This document shows positions 1 to 10,874 of a stretch of 64,000 bases of DNA, piece by piece (within the stretch, counting starts at the first letter, position 1; every line of letters begins with the position of its first letter). The stretch lies in assembly GCA_026225945.1 (NCBI GenBank), contig JAMJFZ010002572.1, positions 108,386-172,385 on the forward strand, written 5' to 3'. The position numbers and the translations under genes were made by a program. Under the pieces are notes generated by a model. The model had not been told where the DNA came from. It did no database searches and saw only the letters and a list, made by a program, of their open reading frames with translations. This DNA is from Cricetomys ansorgei (lineage: Eukaryota > Chordata > Mammalia > Rodentia > Nesomyidae).

Positions 1-20
1 AGGAAGGAAGGAAGGAAGGG
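1..20. repeat. (GGAA)n microsatellite, cut by window start
   Basis: Tandem GGAA units run from the first base, so the full length lies outside the window. A 13-base G run follows at 222-234. I recognise nothing else in 21-600. Confidence 0.9.
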
Positions 21-602
21 AAAATGCCCTACACACATGCCCTCAGGCCAGTCCTCTTCTCTTACCAGGTATGTCAACCAGAATCTTGACAACCAAGATT
101 AACTCTCACGTTAAACCTCTATTGAGCAACCCCCCACCCACAGCCACTTACTGTTTCTGTGTCCCTTCTCCAGGCTAAGCAAAGATCTCCTTCTGCATGT
201 GTGCGTGTGTGTCTGCGTGCTGGGGGGGGGGGGGCGGCTACAACTGAAAGCTTGCTTCCCTCACACCCACCTCTCCATTGGATGTCCGGGAGGATGTTAC
301 ATTTTCAACCAGAATCAACTCGGTGGCCAGAGATAAATGCTTCAAGTCAGCCATGAAATTGCCTAATTGTCTTTGCAAATTAAACCCTTTCCCGTTGGTC
401 ACATGGAACTGCATTATTAATAGGTGACTTGGAACAGGAGAAAAAGACCTTCCCATCGTCCGGGGAACGAATTCTGGGTGTCAGCTTTGTAAAATATATA
501 ACAGTCATTTAGCCTATGGTTCACCGTGGCACTCTGCATGAACAGCTGGACTCCAAGGAAACCTTGGAAAGATAGAGCCTCAAAGGAGACATACCTTCTC
601 CA

Positions 603-683
603 GGGACTGGGCTGTAGCTGAGTGGGAGAGAGCTTGCCTAGCATGAGGCCCTGGGTTCAATCCTCAGGACTGAAAAAAATAAA
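603..683 (+). mobile_element. ID-type SINE (tRNA-Ala derived)
   Basis: The segment GGGCTGTAGCTGAGTGGGAG, followed by AGCTTGCCTAGCATGAGGCC and CTGGGTTCAATCC, keeps the A-box and B-box of an ID element. It ends in an A-rich tail (TGAAAAAAATAAAGG). It is a pol III retroposon and not a working tRNA gene. Confidence 0.8.
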
Positions 684-796
684 GGAAAGTGACTTTTAGA
701 TGTTGCATATAAACACAACAGTGATCATGTTGACCGTGAGTTCTCAGCACAATGAAGAGTCGTGCTGACAAGAGGGGAAACGCGATGATTCATTCG

Positions 797-979
797 GGGG
801 TTAAGAGCACTCGCTGTTCTCGTTGAGGTCCCAAGTGTAATTCCCACTTCAGGAAATCAGACTCCCTCATCTGGCCTGCACAAGCAGAAGATACAGCCTC
901 AAAGAGACGCACCTTCTACATATGTGTGTTGCACACACACGCAGACAAACAAGTAACATTAAAATTGATCTTTAAAAAA
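797..979 (+). mobile_element. B2/B3 SINE, diverged
   Basis: GGGGTTAAGAGCACTCGCTG matches the tRNA-related head of B2/B3. The body ends in GTAACATTAAAATTGATC plus an A-rich tail, as in other B3 copies here. The first few bases of the head are lost. Confidence 0.7.
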
Positions 980-1030
980 CAAGCAGACCAACACTTGGGC
1001 TGGATTTCAGAAAATTAAATCTTTTGTTTA

Positions 1031-1215
1031 AGTGCGCGTGTGTGTGCACGCGCGTGTGTGCACATGTATGTGTGTGTGTGCATGTGTGTTTGTGTGCATG
1101 CATGTGTGTGTGTGTGCATGTGTGTTTGTGTGCATGCATGTGTGTGTGTGCATGTGTGTTTGTGTGCACGTGCATGTGTGCATGTGTGTGTGTGCGTGAG
1201 TGTGAGGGTGTCACA
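1031..1215. repeat. (TG)n array with a ~35-bp higher-order period
   Basis: Alternating TG with GC, CA and CG interruptions. The block CATGTGTGTTTGTGTGCATG recurs at 1081, 1117 and 1151. It starts with CpG-containing alternating purine-pyrimidine sequence, a Z-DNA-prone composition, and lies on the tail side of the minus-strand SINE at 1222. Confidence 0.9.
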
Positions 1216-1221
1216 TGTATG

Positions 1222-1442
1222 TGGTCCGTGTATACGCATGAGCATGTGGAGGCCAGAGATCAGGTGTCATTACTGTGTTCACATTGTTTCCTTTGAGATG
1301 CCATCTCTATGGCCTGCAGTTCAGTATCTCGTGAGCGCCGGGGATCTGCCTGTCTTTCCTCCCCGGAATTGGACTCACAAGTGTGTCTGGGTCCTACTCC
1401 TTGCAAGACAAGCACTTTACCAATAGGCTGCATCCCTATCCC
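1222..1442 (-). mobile_element. B4-type SINE (B1-ID composite), minus strand
   Basis: On the plus strand it begins ATGTGGAGGCCAGAGATCAG (the tail-side 'tggaggccagaggtca' block of B4/RSINE1). It ends with the reversed ID head, AAGACAAGCACTTTACCAAT. The B1-derived middle is diverged. Confidence 0.7.
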
Positions 1443-1582
1443 AGAGAGTCCAATCTTATTATTGGCACTAGGCGCTTGCTGACAACGCCTCCCCAGGAGG
1501 AAAGACCTGAAGATGGTCGCGGAGGGTACAGAGGGTCTTCCTTGAGGTTGCAGACTCCAGGTTCCCCAGACACTCAAAACAC

Positions 1583-1700
1583 CGTCTTTTTCTGTTGTTC
1601 GATAAAATACTCCGACAAAAGCAACTTACAAGAGAAATGTTTATCCTGGCTCCTAGTTCAGGACGCGCTGGAGCTGGGATTGCATCACAGTGATGAACAG
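1583..1700 (-). mobile_element. ERVL-type LTR fragment
   Basis: GATAAAATACTCCGACAAAA followed by GCAACTTACAAGAGAAA resembles the reversed 3' end of the ERVL-like LTRs that are common in this window. Only about 100 bases are recognisable, and the family assignment is tentative. Confidence 0.4.
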
Positions 1701-1770
1701 CGAAGACGCAGCAGGAGCGTAATCAGCAGTCACGTCAATCCCGGTTAAGGAACGACTCACCCATCACGGG

Positions 1771-2850
1771 CGGGCCGTCCACCCCCACACGAGGAAGATC
1801 ATTCCCACCGGCCTGCCCAGAGTCTCCCTTCGGACCGAGTCCTAGGACGACAGCTACCACTGAGCTCCAAACAGTTCCTTGGGGGTAAATACCAGACGGC
1901 GCGGTTCACCGTGGACATTTAGGCACTACCTCTCTCGCAAGGTTACCGCACTTGCCAAGTGAGTGTCTGACCCCGGATGAGCACTATACAGGCCAGCTAG
2001 CGGTTTCATTATCCCTTTGAGGCCCGGCCTCTTTAAAGCTGAGATGTGACCTTGGCCAAGTCCCGGCAGCCCTGGACCTGCCTGTAAGTGTGAACACGTT
2101 TTCTTCACAGAGCTTTGCTATGTAAGGGAAGAACCTCTACCTGTAAGCATTCACTGATCGATCCCGGAGCAACCTCGAAATACCAGGCGCAACAAGACCA
2201 ATAAGACCCCTGTCCTCATGACGCCCAGCGAGGGAGCCTGACCCTGTGAGGGGAGGTGCAGAGCACAGCGGTGTGTGTCCGAGGGAACCAGTCTAGCCTG
2301 GGAGATCGGGGGAATGCCCTTTATGGAAGGGGTTGCAGCTGATACATGGTTCAACAAGAACAGGCAGATGGAGGGAACCGCACGTGCAAAGGCCCAGGGG
2401 TCAAAGATGAGTACAGCGAGGTATGTTACAACACACTGGAAAAGCCAGAGTATGCCTAGAACAGACAAAGACCTAACTGCTCTTCCAAACAGAACATGTT
2501 CATTGTGCCATCTCCCACTCTATTGATCTGCCGCCTCCTTTCCTCACCCTGACAGCGGTGCAGCTGTGAAGACAGACGCTAAGGAACAGACCCAGTACAC
2601 TGGTTAGAGCCCCAGAGAGGAGGCAACCCCCCCATCCCACCTCCCCCTCGGGAGACAGACGCATCTCTCAGGCCGTGGAGCCCGCCTGCCTCCCACAGAC
2701 ACACAGCAAAGATGTACCTTGAACCCTTCACTTACAATTCCTGAGGCTGAGGAACAATGCCTCCCACAGATGCTCAGTACTGTGTTCTGTGCGCATGGCG
2801 AAAACAAGACTAGCAGTCTTTTTACAAAAGCTTTCACTTTAATTCTGCCT
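1771..2850. other. No gene recognised
   Basis: Moderately GC-rich single-copy sequence. A segment near 2360-2400 (GCAGATGGAGGGAACCG, then GTGCAAAGGCCCAGGGG) resembles an old mammalian interspersed repeat. I see no splice-bounded coding exon. Confidence 0.4.
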
Positions 2851-2854
2851 GTCT

Positions 2855-3078
2855 GAGTGTGTGTGTGTATGTGTGTGCACCTGTGTGTGGTGTGTGTGTG
2901 TTTGTGCGTGTATGTGTGGGGGGGGGTATGTGGTGTGTATGTGTGTGCCTGTGTGCGTGTGTGTGTGTATGTGTGTGCGCGCCTGTGTGTGTGTATGTGT
3001 GTGGGGGTGTGTGTGTGTATGTGTGTGTGTGTGGTGTGTGTGTGTATGTGTGTATGTGTGTATGTATGTGTGTATGTG

Positions 3079-3117
<39 letters not shown>

Positions 3118-3758
3118 TGTGCCTGTGTGCGTATATGTGTGTGTGTGGTGTGTGGGGGGGGTGTGTGTGTGTATGTGTGTATGTATGTGTGTATGTGCAT
3201 GTGTGTGGTGTGTATGTGTGTGTGTATGTGTGTGTGTGTGTGCCTGTGTGCGTATATGTGTGTGTGTGGTGTGTGTGTGTATGTGTGTATGTGTGTATGT
3301 ATGTGTGTATGTGCATGTGTGTGGTGTGTATGTGTGTGTGTATGTGTGTGTGTGTGGTGTGTGTGTGTGCCTGTGTGCGTATATGTGTGTGTGTGGTGTG
3401 TGTGTGGGGGTGTGTGTGTGTATGTGTGTATGTATGTGTGTATGTGCATGTGTGTGGTGTGTATGTGTGTGTGTATGTGTACGTGTGTACGTGTGTGTTT
3501 GTGTATGTGTGTATGTGTGTGTATGTGTGTATGTGTGTTTGTGCGTGTGTGTATGTGTGTGTGGTGTGTGTGTTTATGCATGTGTGTGCGTGTATGTGTG
3601 TGGTGTGTGTGTATGTATGTGTGGTGTGTGTGTTTGTGCATGTGTGTGTGCATGTATGTGTGTGTGGGGTGTATGTGTGTATGTGTGTATGTATGTGTGT
3701 GTGTGTATGTATGTGTGTATGTGTGCATGTGTACGTGTGTGTTTGTGTATGTGTGTGC
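2855..3758. repeat. 900-bp compound (TG)n array with 120-130-bp higher-order repeats
   Basis: Almost pure TG/TATG sequence. The marker GCCTGTGTGCGTATATG occurs at 3121, 3242 and 3369 (121 and 127 bp apart), each preceded by a TATGTATGTGTGTATGTGCA block, so the array grew partly by duplicating ~125-bp blocks. The long frames on both strands are dipeptide-like artefacts. It sits on the tail side of the B3 at 3759. Confidence 0.95.
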
Positions 3759-3874
3759 AGGAGTACAAGGAGACCAGAGGAGCTAATGCTCTGGAGCTGT
3801 GCAGGCATCTGTGTGCTGCCCAGGTGGGTGCTAGGAACTGAACTTGGTCACTGAGCCGTCTCTCTTGCCCCTGC
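3759..3874 (-). mobile_element. B3 SINE, minus strand
   Basis: AGCTGTGCAGGCATCTGTGT is followed by AGGTGGGTGCTAGGAACTGA and then TGAGCCGTCTCTCTTGCCCC, the reversed B3 head. Its 3' side abuts the TG array, suggesting that the array arose in its tail. Confidence 0.8.
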
Positions 3875-4326
3875 ACAGTCGGATGGACTCCTGACACTCA
3901 AATGTAGCAATGTGTTGAGTAGAGTTTCCAGAAGCAACTCTGATTTTCATAGACGAGGCCGTGGCCAGAACCTGCCTTCCTCTGCCAGCTAAGGCTCTCA
4001 GCATCGGATCACCCGTTTCTCCTGAGTCGGAGTGGCCCTCTTGGCCAGGCAAACCCCATGTATTCCTCTGACCTGGTTCCCTCCTGCTGGCCCTGACTGA
4101 CACTGTGTTGGAGGGCTGCCAGTTGGCGACTGGTGCTGTCTGGGAACTGTACAAGGTGGAGCCCTCCAATGTTGCATCTCTGAAAGTAAACCAGGCTATT
4201 GAGCTCCCTGCTGCTCTGACAGAGCAATGTACTTACGCAAGGTCGTCCCAGAATCAGGCCAAACCTAAAGGGATTCCAAACAGCTGTCTACTTTCCCTCT
4301 CCTTGGTGACATTAAGATACTTTAGA

Positions 4327-4522
4327 GGGCTGGAGAGATGGCTCAGTGGTTAAGGGCCTGAGTTCAGTTCCCAGCACCCACATCAGGCAGGTCTCAAGTG
4401 TCTGTAACTCCAGCTCCTAGGGGACCTGCCATCTATCTTCAATGGTCATCTGTACTCACAGACCCATAAACCACACATAGACACACAATTTAAAATGATT
4501 TTAAAATCTAAAAACAAAGATA
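4327..4522 (+). mobile_element. B3 SINE
   Basis: Starts with the diagnostic head GGCTGGAGAGATGGCTCAGT, continues GGTTAAGGGCCTGAGTTCAG and CTGTAACTCCAGCTCC, and ends in a tail rich in A and AAAT. A short internal deletion removes part of the head-to-B-box spacer. Confidence 0.9.
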
Positions 4523-4527
4523 CATGG

Positions 4528-4890
4528 GATGGTTAATTGTATATCAACTTGACTGAGCTAGGGGTACCCAGACAACTTGTGCAATGGTATGTGTAGTTCC
4601 AGGAAAGATTAGCTCTTGAGTTTTTGCCCCAAGTAAAGCAGAAGAACCTCCTCTATGTGGGTGGGCATCACCCAAACCCCCAGCACCCAACCTGAGACCA
4701 AGGAAGGCGGGGGAAGGTTGAAGGTTCTGTCTCGCTGTACAGGAATATTATTTCCTGCTTTACGTTTTCCTGTTTGTTAGGCCTTCAGACTTAGGCTACG
4801 GTCTCCACCAGCCCGTAGGCTCTCCTTGGTCTCCAGCTAGGGCAGATGGTTGAAATTCTCAACCTTCTGACTCTCCGAGAGCTACATGAA
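4528..4890 (+). mobile_element. MLT2-like ERVL LTR, old
   Basis: GGTTAATTGTATATCAACTT begins the segment and is followed by a GTGGGTGGGCATCACCC block, both typical of the MLT2 group of mammalian ERVL LTRs. Further matches at GGTCTCCAGCTAGGGC support the call. It is heavily diverged and has no coding content. Confidence 0.65.
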
Positions 4891-5995
4891 CATGTAGGTC
4901 CTAGTGAGTTTGCCTCTCTGGAGACCTGACGAGCTCTAACTCCATCTCCCACTCAGAAAATGGTCAGTGGAGCACCCATTCCCCTGCAGGATGGGAACCA
5001 CTGAGGGCTGGGGGTCCCACCCGTCCTCTCCTCTGTGGTAGCCACAGCTGCACATTTCAGAGCTTGCAAACAGGACTTCTGAGGGCTAGCAATCACTGTC
5101 ACCCCCTCCCTGTCCTTGGGGATTTACAGAGGAGAAACGTTGAAACACAGCCGAACGGTAATGGGGACGTGGGCACCTTTCCCTGGGTCACGGATGTTCG
5201 ATCATCTTGACTCGGAATGTCAGAAACAGGATTTGTGGGGAAAGCTGAACGGGACAGACCATTCAGACCACTTAGGACTATTAAAAACCGAATCCATGGC
5301 AACCAGCGCACACGCAAAACCTCTCAGAAGCAAACCAGCAGCTCATGGCAGCAAGAATTGAAAGGAAGAACTAAAAGTATGCAGAACAGCAGCGTGGAAA
5401 TCTGACTGTGGAGACAAGGCCTGGCAAGCCATTCCCAGGGAGGCGCGGAGCTGAGCGGAGGGAACCCGACTTTCCTTCTCAGGAAAACTGTACATACTTC
5501 AGCTGCTCTGGGTAAAAACTAAGCAAACTGACATCATTTTAAACTGATTCCACACAAGCTCATTTTATTACAAAACACGCCTGGCAGCCAAGAGGACGCA
5601 CCACTGTCAGACACCAGGGACAGAGAATTTTTTCTAGAGTTATTCTAGATCAGGTTACCAGCTCAGCCATGAAGACTTATTAGTGCTGAAATGCCAGCGT
5701 AGTCACCGTGACAGAGCCACAGCTCCAGTCTCAATGCTCTGACCAGTCACATGTCTCTTCGCTGACTGCTGCCCGCTGCAAGGCCTCTCTGTGGCTCGGG
5801 CAGTTTTCATTGAGTACACACTGCACCACACCACCCCCGAAAGCGCAGGCAGACCCTCCGGCAATAAACTGGTCGAATAGCAGAGAAGGCGGTCTTGAAA
5901 TGCCTTCTCTGTTTGTCTTTCCCATGGCAGTCTCTGTGTAGATTCACCAAGAGCCGGACATCCCAGCCTCTCCCATGAAGCACTGCTGACCAGTG
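4891..5995. other. No gene recognised
   Basis: Single-copy looking sequence with several short open frames and no recognisable domain, SINE or tandem repeat. AT-rich patches lie near 5540-5690. Confidence 0.4.
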
Positions 5996-5999
5996 CTGA

Positions 6000-6310
6000 G
6001 GAGTGAACGGAAGGACAGAGCTGCTCCGAGTTAAGGCTGAGGGGGAGGTCTTTATTGTAGATATGAGGGAGAATACAGCCAGAGGCACCTGGAAGAGTCA
6101 TGAGAGGAGACTGAGATGGGGAAATGAGAGAGGAAGAGAAGAGAGAGGGAGCAAAGGGGAGGGGCCAAGCAAGCACCTGGCCCAAATGGCAGGATTATAG
6201 AGGTGAGAGGAGCTGGGGGAAGAGAAGGGAAAGGAAGGGGAGGGGAGGGGAGGGAAGGGAAGCCCCTGGGCTGGAGAGGGCTGGGGTAGGGGCAGGGCAT
6301 GCCATCAAGA
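6000..6310 (-). repeat. Unnamed interspersed repeat, copy 1 (AATAAA on the minus strand)
   Basis: Shares an ordered set of blocks with 63155-63370: GGAAGGACA, GCTGCTC, TTTATTGTAG (here 6051-6060), GGCACCTGG with AGAGTC, and CCCTGGGCTGGAGAG. Read on the minus strand, TTTATT is a poly(A) signal, so this may be an LTR or a processed-transcript end. The centre is expanded by a G/A-rich tract at 6218-6275. Confidence 0.55.
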
Positions 6311-6663
6311 GTGGTGCTAACAGACACCAGCGGAGAGCCTAGAGGCCAGTGTGTGCTTCGGCACGCTAACGGGCACATGGTTATCCACGTGTCCATCCAG
6401 AGTTTCTTTGAGACCTGACAAGAAGCAACTGGCCTTGAGGAAAGAGGGAGAGGCCAGCCTTGCCTCCCGCAAACCCGACAGCCAGCAGTGTGGTTCCTTG
6501 CCCCCTTTGCTAACATCAGCAGCGAGCGCACCACAGCACACACGGCAATTCCCAAAGACAAGACCACAGCAGACCACAAGGCTGCTCCGGCTCTCATGCT
6601 CTCTCCATCTCCCCTCCGTTCACTGCCAGGGCCCACCGTCACCTGGTATCCCAGCCTAGAAAT

Positions 6664-6962
6664 GTCTGGTGTGATAGGTATGGTTTCATTGTCCACTTGA
6701 CAGAACGTAGACCATCATGGGAGACAAGGGGATTACCAGAAGACCTGTCCACTGCGGGTGGCACCATTCCCTGGCTAGGATCCTGGACCGTATACACAGA
6801 GAAAGAGAACAGCAGTTCTCTTCTCCCTGGCCGTGGATGTCCTATGGCAACTGCTTCAAACTCCTACGCCCGACCTCCCTCACGCTGAATATGCTGGGCT
6901 GTGAGCTAAGATGAAACCTTCACGTTGATTCTGTCAGGGTATCTTGCCACAATAGGAGAAAA
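6664..6962 (+). mobile_element. ERVL-type LTR (TGTCAACTTGACAC group), diverged
   Basis: Order of blocks: TCATTGTCCACTTGACAG near the start, GGGTGGCACCATTCCCTGGC in the middle, and GTGAGCTAAGATGAAACC near the 3' end. This is the same order as the better copies at 43727-44089. No coding content. Confidence 0.65.
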
Positions 6963-7009
6963 AATGAAGACAATCAGCCTGGAGCAACACTGACCCTAAC
7001 TTGCTAGGT

Positions 7010-7225
7010 GCAGCAGTTCTCAACCTGTGGGTCCCGACTCCTTTCGGGGTGTGACGACCCTATCACGGGGTCACCGGAAACCATCTGCATATCAGATGTT
7101 TACATTACCATTCATAACAGTAGCAAAACCACAGGTGTGAAGTAGCAGCTAGAAACGTTTGTGGTGGGGGGGACACCACCACAGGAGGAAAAGGGCTGCA
7201 GCATCCGGACGGTTGAGAGCCGCTG
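7010..7225 (-). mobile_element. URR1-type hAT-Charlie MITE
   Basis: Terminal inverted repeats are present: GCAGTTCTCAACCTGTGGGT at the left and GGTTGAGAGCCGCTG at the right. The internal block with CATTCATAACAGTAGC fits URR1. An imperfect 8-bp direct repeat flanks it (TGCTAGGT / TGCTAGAG), as expected for hAT insertion. It is non-autonomous and encodes no transposase. Confidence 0.85.
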
Positions 7226-7334
7226 TGCTAGAGGCTGCTATCTGAAGGGGGGCAGGGAGTCTCTGGCGCTCTAGACTTGACCTTCCTGCTCAGATGCCTC
7301 CACCACTGAGCTGATGCGGAAGTTCAGAGAGTTC

Positions 7335-7735
7335 AGAAAGACGGACTTAAGTGGGTGGAGCTAAGTTATGTTTTGAGTTTTAATTACTGTGCCTCAGAGA
7401 CCTAGAAAACAAAAACACATCGAACCTGTAAGCTCCGCTTGCCCAAGGACAGATAACTTCCTGAAATCCTGGGGTTGTTGTCCATGTAAGATAGCAAGCC
7501 GTGAGTTTTCACTTCTATAAGCAAGCTTGTGTGCTTGATCTCACGAAGGCAGGAGGTACCTCAGGATGTGTGCTTGCCCCTGATTGCACAAAGGTGGGAA
7601 AAACCATGTGGGTTTTGCCTTTATAAGCACTTGACTAATGCAACCCATGGCCATTCTCTGGGAATAAATTCAGCTCGCTTCAAATCTGGCTCAAGAACTG
7701 TGGTCGTGGTCTAATTCTCACCCAGAGGGTAATTA
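7335..7735 (+). mobile_element. Probable ERV LTR, family not identified
   Basis: A TATAAGC motif occurs at about 7515 and again at about 7621, with a poly(A) signal AATAAA at 7663-7668 followed by AACTGTGGTCGTGGTCTAAT. That order (TATA, AATAAA, short U5) is LTR-like. The ~105-bp core around the TATA motif seems partly duplicated. No exact termini were found. Confidence 0.5.
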
Positions 7736-7789
7736 GTGAAGTGTGTTCTGTATGGGTGTCAAGCAAGAGGACTTGGAACACATGAGTGC

Positions 7790-8545
7790 TCTGGAGGTGG
7801 GGATCTCTGCCCAGTAGCCGCTCCGAGGCTGAGGAGCGAGATCCCTGCACCACCATTGCAGACATGGGCGAGCTCTCAGGGCCCTCCAAGTATTAGCTTC
7901 CTCTGCTGTCGTGGGGGTAATGAAGACCATCCAAGGACTGCCCCCAGGGGCAGGAGGGACATGGAGGCCGCCCTGCTGCCCAAGGCATAGAAGGAGCTCA
8001 TCTTCCCAGGCCGGGGACTGAATGGGGCACAGACTCAAGAACCATGCTGTGACTCAGGAGGAGGGTGATACCGCCTACCCCCAGGCACTAGCCCTGGCCC
8101 AGGAGTTCCTGCCCCAGGTCCTCATAGCCCGGCAGCTGGGCCACTGCCATGGGCAGAAGGACAGGGGTAGACATTGCATCAGGGATGGCCACTGAAGGAA
8201 CGTGCTACACACAGAGCAACTAGAGGCCTGGCAGTCTTCAGGGAGAAACAACCCCCAAAATCTGTTGGCAAGTGACTGTCCTCCGCCAAGAGATACACAC
8301 CATAAAGAAGAGACCCAGAGGAAGGTCTGTGGGCTAGCCCTAGGCACTTCCCTCCTTTCTGGCCTTCAGTCTTTACAAGGACAATGACAGACATCGTGAC
8401 CAGCTCAGTGCCCAGAGCCGGTGTGGACCACACACCCGCCATCACATCCTGGCTATTCACTGGCATCTAGACCCTCCTGGTTCTTTGGTCTGTGTCACTT
8501 GCACTGTAACTAGCTCCCCTTTCTTCCCCGGACAGAGAATAAATC
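7790..8545 (+). other. mRNA-like unidentified segment, possibly a processed pseudogene
   Basis: Two short stretches read like ordinary soluble protein: one near 7815-7898 (…SEAEERDPCTTIADMGEL…) and one from the ATG at 8021 (…ALALAQEFLPQVLIARQLGH…). They are in different frames with stops between them. An AATAAA motif follows near 8539. No poly(A) tract or parent gene was recognised, so this is weak evidence. The coding look could be chance in GC-rich DNA. Confidence 0.2.
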
Positions 8546-8649
8546 CATCCAGGTTTTAGCTGTGCAAGCATCTGTTGTTTCTGACATCTGTCCCCGTGTG
8601 TCATACAGAAAGCCAGTGCTGGGAGCTATTTTATGTTGGACACATTTTT

Positions 8650-8815
8650 TTTTTAATGTTTTATCTATTCATCTAATGTCTGAGTGCAGTGTCTGCATGT
8701 ACACCCGCATGCCAGAAGAGGGCATCGGATGCCACTACAGATGGTTGTGAGCCACCATGTGGTTGCTGGGAATTGAACTCAGCAGTTAAGAGCGCTAGCT
8801 GCTCTTCCTGAAGTG
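8650..8815 (-). mobile_element. B2/B3 SINE, minus strand
   Basis: GCCAGAAGAGGGCATCGGAT, GTTGTGAGCCACCATGTGGT and GCTGGGAATTGAACTCAG are reversed B2 body blocks. It ends with GCGCTAGCTGCTCTTCC. The T-rich run at 8646-8654 is the reversed tail. Confidence 0.9.
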
Positions 8816-8999
8816 TAAGACAGCGTGGCCTTTCCGGGAAACTGCCTGTCTGAGAGTTGAGGACCAGAGTGAAAACACTGGAGTAAAGAATATTCTAGAC
8901 TTCAGCTGGGGACTCTGAAAGGTGACAGTCACCTTAGGTAGACAGTCACAGGTTCCAAGTTCAGAACACGCAGAGTGCTTTAATCTTCAAGGGGCCGTC

Positions 9000-9215
9000 G
9001 CCCTTCCAGAGACGTAACCCAGCAGGGAGAATGTCTGCCTCGCATGACCAAAGCCACCCTCGGGTTCCGTTCCCAGCTCCACACAAACACATATGGTGGC
9101 ACGTGCCAATCCAGCACCCAGGATGCCAGAAGTTCCGTGTCTTCCTCGGCTACAAGGCAAGCTCAAGGCCAGTGTGGGCTACGTGAAACCATGCCTCGAG
9201 TTGATAGGAAAACGA
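9000..9215 (+). mobile_element. B4 SINE (ID head fused to B1 body)
   Basis: The first half (to about 9080) keeps the ID pattern GTCTGCCTCGCATGACCAAA with GGGTTCCGTTCCCAG. The second half is B1-like: ATATGGTGGCACGTGCCAAT and CTCAAGGCCAGTGTGGGCTA. That head-body order defines B4. Confidence 0.75.
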
Positions 9216-9259
9216 TCTCGAGCTGTGAACCAGCTTCACGAGACAACTAGGCAGACCAC

Positions 9260-10255
9260 AGCCAAGGAGCACAGAAGCATTCATTAGCCAAGGAGAGAGA
9301 AAATATAAGAACTACACTCTGCTAAGCGTGTGAGAATTCAAGAGCCTAAATATACCAAAGGTAGAACGCATCTGGAAGGATGAGGCCTCTCGGAATACCA
9401 GCCAGTGTAGCCACCTCAGAAAATGGCTTGGTAGCGCCAGACTGAGACTTTCTGCAGTGAACAATTCCAGCACTGGGGAAGCATCTGGAATAAACGCCCA
9501 CACACACCAAGGCCATTTGAGCAATGACGTCGTCCCAGCATTAATCAGAACAACAAAAAACCTTAAAGTAAGTTACTGGCAATCTACCTAGGCATAAAAG
9601 CCATGTGACCTCTTTCCACGGACTGTGACGGGCTCCCGGGAGTGTTTTATGTACACAGTGATTCCATTTATGGTTTGGTTATTTAAGTAATTGAAACATA
9701 ACGGTCTGGTCAGTCCAGCTTCACAAGCTGGAACACCGACATTTCTGAGCACGTCACAATTTACGTTTCAAGCCAAAGAAATAATTACGGTACCCTGAAT
9801 CCCCTTGCCGCACATAAGGAAACACTTAATTGCTTTCTGTGATTCTCGGACATCTAAGGAAAACGTTAAAACCTTCCTGTTCCATCATAAAATATTTAGG
9901 TGACGTTGGAAGTAACTTGTCTACTGAACGCTTGTGCACAAAGTTGAAAACACAGAGAGTTTTAGACTATAAGCTAGCCAAGATGTCCATGAACTGCACT
10001 GCACTGTATGCTTATAGTCTCTTTCTACCGCACAGCAACACGGGTCAAGCTACCGCCATCCGCAGATCCAACCTCCACAGGACTCAGAAGTGGTAAGAGA
10101 ATCTGTTGTGCCAAAAGGAGAGGAAGCACGCTCATCGGGGGCAGGAAACTTCTGGAGGGTCAATGGCTTTGGACTCTAACTTGAACACAACACTCCTGAT
10201 CTGTACAGTGACTTGTGCTCTCTGCAAGTGCCATCTTTTACCTTTATTTTCTTTT
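9260..10255. other. No gene recognised
   Basis: AT-leaning sequence of ordinary complexity. No repeat family, exon or RNA gene was recognised. Short frames here lack any recognisable motif. Confidence 0.4.
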
Positions 10256-10257
10256 TT

Positions 10258-10475
10258 AAATTTTCTTAAATGTGTGTGGGTGTTTTGCCTGCATGCATGT
10301 CTGCATACTACGTGAATGCCCGGTGCCTGTGGTGGTCAGAAGATGTCAGAACCCCCGTAACTGGAGCTCACCAATGGTTAGGAGCCACCATGCAGGTATT
10401 GGGAATCAAACTCCAGGCCTTTGCTAGGGCAACAAAGGGGTCTTAACTGCTAGGCGAACTCTCCAGCCCCTCCAG
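10258..10475 (-). mobile_element. B3 SINE, minus strand
   Basis: GTTTTGCCTGCATGCATGTC, then GGTGCCTGTGGTGGTCAGAA, then GGCGAACTCTCCAGCCCC (the reversed 5' head). Near full length. Confidence 0.9.
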
Positions 10476-10708
10476 TTGGCATATTTTACCTGAAAACCTA
10501 AAAGAACTGTAAGGCTTTGGACCCGGATTTTCTGAAACAATTTATTCTTTATAAGGCAGGAGGAGCGTGACTTCCTCCCCATCAGAACCTCTGATTAAAA
10601 CTGATACTGATAGTTTCGAAACTCTCAAAACATTGAAAGGCAGTATTTTCTGGAGTGTGATCTGCTCTCATTCAACAATCTGTTGTGTTAGAGGTAATTA
10701 ATGACTGG

Positions 10709-10872
10709 CCACGTGTGGTGGTGGTGGTGGCCTTTAGGCCCAGCACTCAGGAGGCAGAGGCAGGCAGATCTCTGAGTTCAAGACCAGCCTAGTCTACATA
10801 GTGAGTTCCAGGACACTCAGAACTACATAGAGAGAAACTCTGTCTTAAAAAACAACAACAAAAAAATCCAGA
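10709..10872 (+). mobile_element. B1 SINE
   Basis: Near complete B1: a head with a (GGT)n expansion, GCCCAGCACTCAGGAGGCAG, GTTCAAGACCAGCCTAGTC, GTGAGTTCCAGGACACTCAG and an A-rich tail containing ACAACAAC. Confidence 0.92.
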
Positions 10873-10874
10873 AA

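Noticed and set aside
2604..3854. Long THTHTH- and CVCVCV-like frames
   Set aside because: Direct translations of a TG/CA dinucleotide array; no start context, domain or splice support.
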